NCBI GenBank assembly: GCA_028704415.1
Contig: JAQWFM010000004.1
Location: forward strand, 1-64,000
DNA: 64,000 nt
Direction of reading: 5' to 3'
DNA from: Oscillospiraceae bacterium
GTDB lineage: Bacteria > Bacillota > Clostridia > Saccharofermentanales > Fastidiosipilaceae
Positions 1-8,887 of this stretch are shown in pieces (position 1 is the stretch's first letter; the number at the start of each line of letters is the position of its first letter). The translations under genes were made by a program, and so were the position numbers. Under the pieces are notes generated by a model. It did not search any database. It was not told where the DNA came from and saw only the letters and a list, made by a program, of their open reading frames with translations.

Positions 1-47
1 CCAATAGACCGTTCAAACATCTCCACAAAGTTAAATACCGGCTCCAT
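1..47 (-). CDS. 5' end of a CDS running off the left edge (MEPVFNFVEMFERSI...), product unknown
   Basis: ATG (cat at 45-47) preceded by GGAGGGATCAAA on the minus strand; open to the window edge. Confidence 0.45.
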   Translation of the reverse strand, partial: MEPVFNFVEMFERSI

Positions 48-164
48 TTTGATCCCTCCATTTTTACTTTTTCCTTTGATCAGAATTATAGCCTTTTTCC
101 CTTTTTCACGGTTTTAGATAAAGAACCATCTGCTGAGAATGCTGTTTCGGTTGACTAACAGCCA

Positions 165-203
165 AAAAAAGGCCTCAAACCGATCGGTTTGAGGCCTTTC
201 TCC
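165..203 (-). terminator. Intrinsic terminator downstream of rodA
   Basis: Perfect stem AAAGGCCTCAAACC-GATC-GGTTTGAGGCCTTT followed on the minus strand by a T-run. Confidence 0.85.
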
Positions 204-221
204 GCAATAGCCCGCGGGCTG

Positions 222-1364
222 CTAGCGTTCCATGGTTAACTCAAGATTACGATTGACTGACAAGTTCATCAGGATGCCCAGCGACAAAAAATTGACCAGC
301 ATAGCCGTGCCGCCCTGACTCACAAAGGGCAGCGGGATACCGGTAACCGGCATCAGGCCAAGATTCATGCAGATATTTTCCACATAATGAAAGGCAAACA
401 CCGCTGCGATCCCCGCGGCCATATATTTATAGGCGGGCCGCTGCATCTTTGAAGCTAAATAGAAGGCCCGGATCAGGAAAACGGCCGCCAGCAAAATTAA
501 TAAGGAGGTACCTACCAGACCCATATATTCCCCTACGGCAGAAAAGATAAAGTCCGACTCCTGCACCGGCACATGGACATAATCCCCACTGCGGTTGCCG
601 CTGAGTCCCCCGGCCGCAATAGCCAATTTGGCCTGGGTCACATTATAGGTTGCGTCGGTATCGTAATTGGGATACAGGAAGGAGAGAATCCGGGTCTGCT
701 GATACGATTTTAAGGCAAAATTCCACAGCAGCGGTACAGATATGACGCCCGCGGAAATGATCAGGAACACATAGCGCAGCTTAATTCCCCAGATAAAAAT
801 CATCACCGCCGCCATGAAAACGACGACCATGCCTGTACCCAGATCATCTTCATACACCAGAATCAGGCCTAACTGCGGCAGCAACAGCAGCAAAAGGTAT
901 AAAACGCCCCTCTTCAGGCTGTACTTTTTGGTTTTCATCCGTTCCAGGACATAAGCCATGGCCATGCACAGGCCAATCTTACTCAGCTCAGACGGTTGAA
1001 AGCTGCCAATTCCCGGTAAAATCAGCCAGGCGTTGGACCCGGTTTTGGCCGCCAGCTCTGCCGAGCCAAACACCGGCAGCAGGGCCTGCATCAGCAGACT
1101 CAGGCCATACAGAAAAATGCCAACAGGATAAATAAAACTCTGCTCTAGTAAAGACAGCACGGCCAGCGCAATTAACCCCAGCAGAATCGAAATAGCCTGC
1201 GTCAGGATATTCCGGGGATATTGGCCGGGATACTGCAATTCCAACACCATATTTAAAACATAAAGGCCCTCGATGCAAAGCGCGAACACAGGAATAAGCA
1301 GCCAGTAATCCAGCACCTGAAAAAGTGATTTTCGGCGTTGTTGTTCCAGTCCTAGTTTTTCCAT
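222..1364 (-). CDS. rodA: FtsW/RodA/SpoVE family cell-shape protein (RodA-like)
   Basis: 380 aa polytopic; GIGSFQPSELSKIG, GLVGTSLLILLAA, TGIPLPFVSQGGTAMLVNF signatures of SEDS proteins. Confidence 0.9.
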   Translation of the reverse strand: MEKLGLEQQRRKSLFQVLDYWLLIPVFALCIEGLYVLNMVLELQYPGQYPRNILTQAISILLGLIALAVLSLLEQSFIYPVGIFLYGLSLLMQALLPVFGSAELAAKTGSNAWLILPGIGSFQPSELSKIGLCMAMAYVLERMKTKKYSLKRGVLYLLLLLLPQLGLILVYEDDLGTGMVVVFMAAVMIFIWGIKLRYVFLIISAGVISVPLLWNFALKSYQQTRILSFLYPNYDTDATYNVTQAKLAIAAGGLSGNRSGDYVHVPVQESDFIFSAVGEYMGLVGTSLLILLAAVFLIRAFYLASKMQRPAYKYMAAGIAAVFAFHYVENICMNLGLMPVTGIPLPFVSQGGTAMLVNFLSLGILMNLSVNRNLELTMER

Positions 1365-1376
1365 GCAGCTATCCTG

Positions 1377-2669
1377 TTAAGCCTGCGGGTCTGACGGTTT
1401 ATCAGCCGCCGCAGGTTCCCGGTCCGCGGTTTCGGTCCGGGCTTCGGTCTGGCCCTCCGCCACAGCTGCGTCAGCCGCGGCCTGCCGATGCAAAGCAGCT
1501 TCTGCCGCCAGGCGGGCTTCTTCCCGCAGCTTATCCAAACCGGGGTCCTGGCTCTCCGCAGCGACCGCGGGCTGAAACGCCTCAGGCGAACGGTCAGCTG
1601 CCGCCGCTTCAGCCGGATCAGCTTCGGACTGGTTCAGGGCCTGCTCCAGGTCTTCCTGCCGGTATGGCTTGGTATTGGTATCCCGCGCTGCCGTGCCCTG
1701 ATGAGCCGCGACATGCTCCTGGAAGGTCCGCTCATCTTCTTCATCCAGTTCATCTGCCGCCGTGGCTTTGAGTTTACCACCATCCGCCGCCTGACCCATC
1801 AGGACCGCCATTTCCTGGCGCCGCTGGTGGTGGCGGCTCAGGACATGGATCACGATCAGATACACCGCGCCAGCCAGAACCATCACCGCTGACAGCAGCA
1901 TAGAGACGCGGATACCGGTGCCATCAATATAGAGCGAATCGGTCCGGATACTCTCCACAAAGAAACGGACGAGGCCGTATAAGACCAGATACCAGGCGAA
2001 CGTTTCAAGTTTCAGGCGCGACCGCTTGCGTACATTCATCAGGATAATAAAAATCACCGTGTTAGCTAAAAATTCATAAAGAAAAGTGGGGTGTACCGGC
2101 TGGTTGGGATCAACGCCAGTCAGATTCACCGCGCTTAAATAGTCTCTGGTACCATTAGAATACATTCCCCAGGGTAAACTGGTATTGGTGCCAAAAGCTT
2201 CCTGATTAAAGAAATTGCCCCAGCGGCCGATCCCCTGGCCCAGGGCCAGATACGGCACAAAAAAGTCCAGCATTTTGGCAAAGGAAAGTTTTTTAATCCG
2301 GGTCATAATCAGCACGCCCAGGACGCCGCCTATCACGCCGCCGTAAAAGGCCAGGCCGCCGCGCCGGGTGTTGAAGATCTGCCAGAGGTCATCCTTAAAA
2401 TAGCTGAAATTAAAGATGACATAGTAGGCTCTGGCCCCCACAATCCCCAGTGGGATCGCAAGCAAAAAGATGTCCAGGATATCATCCTGCTTGAGGCTGT
2501 ACTTTTTGCTGTCATGCAAGGCCCAGAGAATTCCAATTAAGAAGGCTACGGCAATCAGCAGACCATACCAATACACCGCCACACTGCCAATGCTGAATAC
2601 CTCACGGTTAATGTTCAGGTTATCAATCCCCAAACCGGGAAAGCTGACGATATAATCCGGATCACTCAT
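1377..2669 (-). CDS. lgt: Prolipoprotein diacylglyceryl transferase with long C-terminal extension
   Basis: GRWGNFFNQEAFG, HPTFLYEFLAN, GLVRFFVESIRTDSL motifs; start placed at MSDPDYIV (ATG 2669) with GGGGTAAG upstream. Confidence 0.92.
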   Translation of the reverse strand: MSDPDYIVSFPGLGIDNLNINREVFSIGSVAVYWYGLLIAVAFLIGILWALHDSKKYSLKQDDILDIFLLAIPLGIVGARAYYVIFNFSYFKDDLWQIFNTRRGGLAFYGGVIGGVLGVLIMTRIKKLSFAKMLDFFVPYLALGQGIGRWGNFFNQEAFGTNTSLPWGMYSNGTRDYLSAVNLTGVDPNQPVHPTFLYEFLANTVIFIILMNVRKRSRLKLETFAWYLVLYGLVRFFVESIRTDSLYIDGTGIRVSMLLSAVMVLAGAVYLIVIHVLSRHHQRRQEMAVLMGQAADGGKLKATAADELDEEDERTFQEHVAAHQGTAARDTNTKPYRQEDLEQALNQSEADPAEAAAADRSPEAFQPAVAAESQDPGLDKLREEARLAAEAALHRQAAADAAVAEGQTEARTETADREPAAADKPSDPQA

Positions 2670-2673
2670 ATTC

Positions 2674-4035
2674 TTACCCCTTATGTAAGTAAACTCTTGC
2701 AGCCACATCCGGGCTGCTGACAAAACTCATGGCCTGAATCGTATCCTCCAGGTTGATGCGGCTGAATATGGATGCATAATCAAGTAAATCAATATTACGC
2801 ATCCGGGCCTTCAGCGCCCGGTCACAGCACTGATCCACCCGATCCAGCGACCGCAGGAACGCGCCGGCCAGCGCCCGGTTCAGGCTGTCAAACAGCAGCG
2901 GATCATATTGCTGTTGCAAAACAGCTGTGCTCAGGCCCTGCAAAACCCGCTCAGCTGCCCGCTCGGGTGTCGCGGTCTCCCCGCCCAGCATTAAGCAGGC
3001 AAAGGTCCGATCACAATTATACTCCACAAAGAATGATTCATTAATCAATCCTTCTGAATAAAGTGTCTGATACAGCGGCGAGGCCTCTCCCAGCAGGCTG
3101 TCAAAAAAAACCTGCCCGGCCATCTCATGCAAAGAGCGCGCACCGCCGTCCAAAGGGGTCTGACTATTAATCCGCGGATTTTTAAGCGCAATGGCAAAGC
3201 CCTCATTTTCCACGTCATCAAAGATCGTTGCTTCAGCCACCCGTACTGTGTCCGGCTCCGGCTGCATGATCGGTCTGCCGCCGCCTGTTACGGCCATCTG
3301 ACTGATCAGGTCAGCCAGCATATCCAGGATATCGCGGATCTCCGGTTCGGAAAAATCACCGGCAATCGCCAGGCTGAGGGCTGAAGGCTGGTAGAAAGCA
3401 GCTGCGACCGCCTTCAGATCCGCTTCCTTAATGTTCAGGACCGTTTCAGGGCTGCCCCATAAATCAGCCAGATTAGGCTGATGGTAAGCGTTGGACATGG
3501 CGGTTTTATACAAGCGATTATACGGATTATCCGCATACATATCAATTTCACAGAGGATAATATCCCGGACTGCCGCAATTTTAGTCAAGCTGATCTGCGG
3601 GTTGCAGACAGCCTGAAAATACTGTCTTAAGGCCAAAGCAAAGTTATCCACACAGGAAAAATAAAAAACCGTAGCCGCATAATCAGTGTAGGCGTTCGCT
3701 TCGACGCCCAGCGCGGACAGCTCCTGCTTTAACCCCCAGCCGGATTCAGGCTGCCGGCCAAAGACGGTGTACTCCATAAAGTGAGCCGTACCAGCCGGAA
3801 CACGGATCAGTTCTGCCGGGGAATCCGAACCGGTAAAGGACGGCTCGGGTGCGGCCGCATAAAAGGTCTGGTCCATCGCGCCGCAAGGGACCCCCAGATA
3901 CGCGCAGCGCTTATGGAAGCCCGGTTTCAGGATCACCGCCAGCGAAAAGCCGCTGGGATGCCGGTAGCTGTACATCATATTGTGGGACAATGAGTCCTTT
4001 TTTTCATTGCGGATAAAACCGTGATAGACACTCAT
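2674..4035 (-). CDS. M16 peptidase-like protein, YfmH-type (EF-P 5-aminopentanol modification-associated), degenerate zinc motif
   Basis: 453 aa; AGTAHFMEYTVFG corresponds to the HxxEH region, EIDMYADNPYNRLY, VEYNCDRTFACLMLGG; ATGA overlap with the upstream gene. Confidence 0.8.
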   Translation of the reverse strand: MSVYHGFIRNEKKDSLSHNMMYSYRHPSGFSLAVILKPGFHKRCAYLGVPCGAMDQTFYAAAPEPSFTGSDSPAELIRVPAGTAHFMEYTVFGRQPESGWGLKQELSALGVEANAYTDYAATVFYFSCVDNFALALRQYFQAVCNPQISLTKIAAVRDIILCEIDMYADNPYNRLYKTAMSNAYHQPNLADLWGSPETVLNIKEADLKAVAAAFYQPSALSLAIAGDFSEPEIRDILDMLADLISQMAVTGGGRPIMQPEPDTVRVAEATIFDDVENEGFAIALKNPRINSQTPLDGGARSLHEMAGQVFFDSLLGEASPLYQTLYSEGLINESFFVEYNCDRTFACLMLGGETATPERAAERVLQGLSTAVLQQQYDPLLFDSLNRALAGAFLRSLDRVDQCCDRALKARMRNIDLLDYASIFSRINLEDTIQAMSFVSSPDVAARVYLHKG

Positions 4036-6362
4036 GACGGTGACCTCTTGTCTGAATCCGGCAGGGCGGCGCTGGCGGGATCCGGCTGCAGCAGGAAGGT
4101 GACACCCAAAGTCAGCTGCCCGGCCAGCTGTTTGATCTCAGCTTTGCCGGTTTGATTGACTTCCGCAATTGCTTCAGCCAGGTCCCGGCGCAAACCAGAT
4201 AGCTGTTCATTAATCAGGAAATTCAGCAATAACTCCAGATCATCTGAAGCAAAAATCAACTCATTTTTGACCAGCCGCTTGGCTGACATAAACAATTCAT
4301 CCTCAAAGGAGCCTTGCTGCAGGCTGGCGACACAGGATTTTATGGTGTCCAGCGCCGCGGTCATCTGCCCCGGCGTGATCCCTGCCTGGATGATCAGCAA
4401 GCCCGGATACTTCCGCAGTGAAGAGGAGATATGGTAGGCATACGCGTGTTTTTCCCTCACCTGATCAAAAAGTAAGGAATGGGTTACGCCGCCCAGGATC
4501 TCATTCATAATATCTGCTGCTGCAGCGTCGGGGTCATAATAAGCGGGCAGGTCTCCGTAAATCAGCACCGCGCGAGGTTGTTCCACCTCTTTGAATTCCC
4601 GATACAGCCTGGGCGCCGGCAATTGATAGCGGCCGGGCAGCAGGCCCGGGCGTGGTACCAGCCGGTGGCGGCCGGCAGGAAAGCGGTGCAGATTAGCCAC
4701 GACAGCGTCAATCGTGTCCTGTCCCAGATCCCCCGCGGTATACACTTCTATTCTGGCCTGCTGCAGCAGTTCCTGCCAGGCCAGGGTTACCTGCTCCCGG
4801 GTCAGGCGGCTGATTTCTGCGGCGGATCCGTGGGAGCCCAGACCGGGGGCCTGTCCCTCCCAGAGCAGGCTGAGGGCCCGTTCCAGCGAATACAAGCCGG
4901 TATCCTGGCGGCGCGCCGCCAGTTCAGCTATCAGATTGCGCTTTTCCAATTCAAAGAAATCCTGCTGGAACAAACCGGCCTCATCCAGCAGCGGTTTGAT
5001 CAGCAGCATAAATAAGATATCCTGCAACTTGCGGAAAGGTTGACTCCCTTCCAAACCGCTCTTAACGCTTTCACCCGTAAAGGTCAGCGTCAGGAGATCC
5101 GTCTGCGCACTGATATGGCAGCTGATGCGGGAGCCGTAAAGTGACACGGTCTCTCTGACCAGATCTGCGTGAGTGGGATAGTCCTGGCCGGTTTGCAGCA
5201 AGCGGGCCAGCAAAGCGTAAGCTGCCGCTCTCGCCGGGGTGATCCGGTGCCGCACGATGATTTTAATCAAGGAAGTATTGAAGCGCCGGGAAGGCAAATG
5301 ATAATAAGGCATCCCGCCCCGGTCTTCAATCAGCTCCAGCCGTTCACAGCTGGCCTGATAGTCGCGGGCATTCTGGATATCCTCATGAATCTGCGTGGTC
5401 ATGGTCAAAAAGCTGGGGAAGGTTTCTTCCGGTCTCAGGAAAGACACAAAAAATACCTCAATCTCCTGATCATATAAGTCCATTTCATAACCCAGGATAA
5501 AGGTCTCCAGCAAGGGAACGGTATCAACTTTATTCACCGTCGGTCTGACCCCAATATTGGAAATACTGGGATATATGCGGCTGCCAACCCGGGTGCGGGT
5601 AGCATAGACCCCATAAGGCGGGCAAAACTGCAGGGGCGAAACCGCCACATTGGCAGTCGGCATGCCGGCGGTACGGCCCAGCGCATGTCCCCGGATGACC
5701 GGCCCGATCATACTGAAATCATGGCCCATCAGCCGTGACGCCGCTTCCACTTTACCCTGCTGCAGGAAATTTTTAATCCGCCGGGTGGAGACAGGCTCCG
5801 CTTCACTGCTCAGATCCCGCACAATTTCAACCTGAACACCCTTTTGCCGGCCCCACTCAGCTGCTACCCGGGGCGTGCCGCGGCGTTGATAACCAAAGCG
5901 AAAGTTTTCACCTATGACCAGGCAACGGACACCCAGGCCCTGGTAAAGGATATCGTTCAAAAAAGCTTCCGGGGACAGGCGGCGAAACGCGTCTGTGTAA
6001 TGCTGATCAACCACACGGCCGGCGCCCAGCTGCAGCAGCAGGGCGGCTTTGGAGGCCGGCTGCTGCAGTAACCCGTGATAATGTGTTTCCTTAAAATCAA
6101 AGTCTAGTTTTTGCGGCAAAATATCAAAGGAAAAAACCAGCGGCGTCAGCTGCAGCTGCGCGGCCAGGCACAGCATCCGGTCCAGCAAAACGCGGTGGCC
6201 GCGGTGCACCCCGTCAAAAAAGCCCAGAGCCGCCACGTACGGCCCCCCCTGACGGTAGCGCTCATACCAGGCAGAATCTTCCTGCAGCAGATCACCGGTG
6301 TAGATGGCCTCCTCCGGGCAATCCGCATTGCTTGCTCCATCAGTCAGTATTTGGTCAGTCAT
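4032..6362 (-). CDS. ribF: Fusion protein: bifunctional riboflavin kinase/FAD synthetase (RibF) N-terminal + M16 YfmF-like C-terminal
   Basis: Continuous ORF. RibF motifs [50 protein letters not shown]; from about nt 5336 down, an M16-like RRFNTSLIKIIVRH...YGSRISCHI...EILGGVTHSLLFDQVREKHAYAYHISSS. Confidence 0.85.
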   Translation of the reverse strand: MTDQILTDGASNADCPEEAIYTGDLLQEDSAWYERYRQGGPYVAALGFFDGVHRGHRVLLDRMLCLAAQLQLTPLVFSFDILPQKLDFDFKETHYHGLLQQPASKAALLLQLGAGRVVDQHYTDAFRRLSPEAFLNDILYQGLGVRCLVIGENFRFGYQRRGTPRVAAEWGRQKGVQVEIVRDLSSEAEPVSTRRIKNFLQQGKVEAASRLMGHDFSMIGPVIRGHALGRTAGMPTANVAVSPLQFCPPYGVYATRTRVGSRIYPSISNIGVRPTVNKVDTVPLLETFILGYEMDLYDQEIEVFFVSFLRPEETFPSFLTMTTQIHEDIQNARDYQASCERLELIEDRGGMPYYHLPSRRFNTSLIKIIVRHRITPARAAAYALLARLLQTGQDYPTHADLVRETVSLYGSRISCHISAQTDLLTLTFTGESVKSGLEGSQPFRKLQDILFMLLIKPLLDEAGLFQQDFFELEKRNLIAELAARRQDTGLYSLERALSLLWEGQAPGLGSHGSAAEISRLTREQVTLAWQELLQQARIEVYTAGDLGQDTIDAVVANLHRFPAGRHRLVPRPGLLPGRYQLPAPRLYREFKEVEQPRAVLIYGDLPAYYDPDAAAADIMNEILGGVTHSLLFDQVREKHAYAYHISSSLRKYPGLLIIQAGITPGQMTAALDTIKSCVASLQQGSFEDELFMSAKRLVKNELIFASDDLELLLNFLINEQLSGLRRDLAEAIAEVNQTGKAEIKQLAGQLTLGVTFLLQPDPASAALPDSDKRSPS

Positions 6363-7338
6363 CAAGATGAACGAACATCCTTTCTGCCGCCAGGACCTCC
6401 CGATTATCGGGTAACCGGCGGATATAAACAATCCCGCTCAGGCCCTCCGGTCCCACGGCACGATAGCGCTGGCGCGCCTGGCGGGGTAGCGCCAGCAATG
6501 GAGGGTCACTAGCCTGTTGGCCCTGATACGGTCTGCATGCCGGAGGCAAATCAAGGAACTGACCATACAGCAACCTGCGGGTGTCTTCTGCTGTTAATTT
6601 TACCACAGGGATATGTTTTAGGGCAGCTTCCGGCGGCAGCAGCAGCGCATCCAGACCGAGCTCCGGCTGACGGGCCGCTGCCGCTTCAAGCTGGGTCGGG
6701 GTCAGACTTTGGGCCAGGGTAAACGGGCCGGCCTGGGTTCTGGTCAGGCGGGTCGTATAAGCCGGATAACCAAAGCTTTGCGCCAGGTCATAGACCAGGG
6801 AGCGAATATAAGTCCCCTTACTGACCCGGAACGCCGCGGCCACCACCAATGGCGCCGCGGCATCTCCCTGCGGATCCAGCCAGGCGGCCAAAAAGGCCGC
6901 CTGCTTAACTTCAATCTGGCGCGGTTTGGGCAGGCGCGGCGGCTGGCTGCCGTTACGGGCATAGCTGTACAGCGGGCGGCCGTCAATTTTGACCGCCGAA
7001 TACAGCGGCGGCTGCTGGGTCTGCCAGCCCTGCAGTCCGGCAATCTGGCGGGCTAAATATTGCGCGTCCGCCGCGAGCCACTGCTGCAGCAGAGGTTCCG
7101 GGGGCGTTTTGATCTGATCGGTTTCGCCTTCGCGGTCAAGCGTGGTGGTAGAGCGGCCGACTCTGAACTCAACCCGGTAGGTTTTGTCATAGGCGTCCGT
7201 ATAGGGGATGGCGGCGGTAGCGCGGCCCAGAAATACCGGCAGCACCCCGTCTGCCAGCGGGTCCAGGGTCCCGCAGTGGCCGGCTTTTTTAATGCCATAC
7301 AGGCGGCGCAAAAACGCGACCGCCGCAAATGAGGTCAT
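6355..7338 (-). CDS. truB: tRNA pseudouridine(55) synthase TruB; conserved N-terminus extends upstream without a canonical start codon
   Basis: MTSFAAVAFLRRLYGIKKAGHCGTLDPLADGVLPV, GTYIRSLVYDLAQSFG; upstream in-frame codons encode GIIVCNKPEG. Confidence 0.9.
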   Translation of the reverse strand: MTSFAAVAFLRRLYGIKKAGHCGTLDPLADGVLPVFLGRATAAIPYTDAYDKTYRVEFRVGRSTTTLDREGETDQIKTPPEPLLQQWLAADAQYLARQIAGLQGWQTQQPPLYSAVKIDGRPLYSYARNGSQPPRLPKPRQIEVKQAAFLAAWLDPQGDAAAPLVVAAAFRVSKGTYIRSLVYDLAQSFGYPAYTTRLTRTQAGPFTLAQSLTPTQLEAAAARQPELGLDALLLPPEAALKHIPVVKLTAEDTRRLLYGQFLDLPPACRPYQGQQASDPPLLALPRQARQRYRAVGPEGLSGIVYIRRLPDNREVLAAERMFVHLDD

Positions 7339-7361
7339 GCCCTCTGGCTTATTGCAGACAA

Positions 7362-8423
7362 TTATGCCCCACGGCTTTCGAGCTGAGATAACACCTCACC
7401 TGCTTTCTGAATGACAGTCTGCCTGGCTTCAGACAATTGCTGGCCGTGCAGTGTAAAGCCTGAAGCTCTTAAGTGACCGCCCCCGCCAAACTGCTGCGCA
7501 AAGGCTGAGGCGTCAAAATGCTCCCCGCTTCTTACATTCCCGCGGATTTCGCCGTCTGTCATTTCACGCAGCAGCACCGCTACCTCTACGCCGTCGACAT
7601 CCCGCAGCATAGAAGCCAGACCTTCCAGATCGGTGTCTTCCCCGCCTATCTGCTGCATCAGGCTGTGCGGCAAGTCAGCAATAATCAGGCGACCGTCATA
7701 GTAAAACTCCGCCCGCTGCGCGGCTTCACCGGTATAACGCAGTTTGGCCGGCGTGATAATATCAAACAAACGGCCGGAAAGTTCATTGGTGTCAATGGGA
7801 TAGCGCATCAGAGTAGCCGCGGCTTCAAAGGTCCGGGCAGTGGTGGAAGAGAAGGAAAAGCGGCCGGTGTCCGTCATCAGCCCGGTCATCAGGCAGGTCG
7901 CGATCTCCAGATCCAGTAAATTCATACCCAGGCGGCTCTCCAGGTAATCAGCTAAAAACGCGATGATTTCACAAACCGCCGCGGCTTTAGTGTTAACTAA
8001 AGTTGTCGGGGCAGGCGGCAGTCTGGAGATATGATGGTCAATGATGATCTGTTGCGGGCAGGCCTCAAATAAGGCCTGCCGCGGGCCCAGACGGTCACCT
8101 GCCGCACAGTCAATGGCCAGCGCAATCTTTTGATGGTCCAGAATGGCCGGGCCGGCTCCGGTTTGATCCGGCTCATAGACCCGGATAAACTCACGGCCGG
8201 GCAGGAAGGACAATTTAGACGGCAGGGGTTCGCTGGTCAGGACCACCGCCCGCACCGAACACTGCTTTAATAGCTGCGCCAGGCCCAGGCCCGCGCCCAG
8301 GGCATCCCCGTCCGCATTAATGTGCGGGTAAATATAAACTGCTTGCTGTTGGTTCCTGCAGCTAAGCAGCCAATCCGTGATAGCCGCAAAAGACGGTAAA
8401 TATGCCTTATTTCCTTGTATCAC
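7362..8423 (-). CDS. nrnA: DHH/DHHA1 phosphoesterase, NrnA-like (nanoRNase/pAp phosphatase)
   Basis: YPHINADGDALGAGLGL, IIIDHHIS, GLMTDTGRFSFSST, FGGGGHLRASGF motifs; operon position between rbfA and truB. Confidence 0.9.
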   Translation of the reverse strand: MIQGNKAYLPSFAAITDWLLSCRNQQQAVYIYPHINADGDALGAGLGLAQLLKQCSVRAVVLTSEPLPSKLSFLPGREFIRVYEPDQTGAGPAILDHQKIALAIDCAAGDRLGPRQALFEACPQQIIIDHHISRLPPAPTTLVNTKAAAVCEIIAFLADYLESRLGMNLLDLEIATCLMTGLMTDTGRFSFSSTTARTFEAAATLMRYPIDTNELSGRLFDIITPAKLRYTGEAAQRAEFYYDGRLIIADLPHSLMQQIGGEDTDLEGLASMLRDVDGVEVAVLLREMTDGEIRGNVRSGEHFDASAFAQQFGGGGHLRASGFTLHGQQLSEARQTVIQKAGEVLSQLESRGA

Positions 8424-8458
8424 CTAAAACCCCATCCTAATCCGTCCCCATATCCGGT

Positions 8459-8887
8459 TCAGTTCAGGTCCCCGTCAGGTTCTGTCTTGTCCGCAGGCGG
8501 GACAGCCGTAGCAGCGGGGTCTGAAGTCCCGGGCACCTTAACCCGGCCCATCGCCTGATCAATCAGACGATTGAGGCGGAAAGCATGGTCAATCGAATCA
8601 TCTTCCTTAAAGTGCAGTTCCGGGACCACGCGCAAACGCATCCGCTTGCCAATTTCAGTTCTAAAGAAGCCCTGGGCTCTGGAGAGGGCCTGAAAACAGG
8701 CACGCTTTTCCTCCTCCGTTCCCATGACACTGATAAATACATTAGCATGGGAGAGATCCCCCGATACCTCAACCGCCGTAATACTGGTCAATTGAGGGAT
8801 GCGGGGATCCCTGACTTCATGCTGCAGCAGATCAGCTAATTCACGGCGAATTTCATCACCCACCCGTGCCGGTCTGTTATTGCTCAT
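8459..8887 (-). CDS. rbfA: Ribosome-binding factor A
   Basis: RVGDEIRRELADLLQHEVRDPRI...VSGDLSHANVFISVMG; operon context. Confidence 0.93.
   Translation of the reverse strand: MSNNRPARVGDEIRRELADLLQHEVRDPRIPQLTSITAVEVSGDLSHANVFISVMGTEEEKRACFQALSRAQGFFRTEIGKRMRLRVVPELHFKEDDSIDHAFRLNRLIDQAMGRVKVPGTSDPAATAVPPADKTEPDGDLN

Noticed and set aside
1325-1892. Plus-strand ORFs 1325-1771 and 1488-1892
   Set aside because: Antisense to the Lgt C-terminal tail; compositional artefacts.
4479-5015. 178-aa plus-strand ORF (and neighbours 4714-5043, 5169-5477)
   Set aside because: Antisense shadows of the RibF-YfmF fusion gene.
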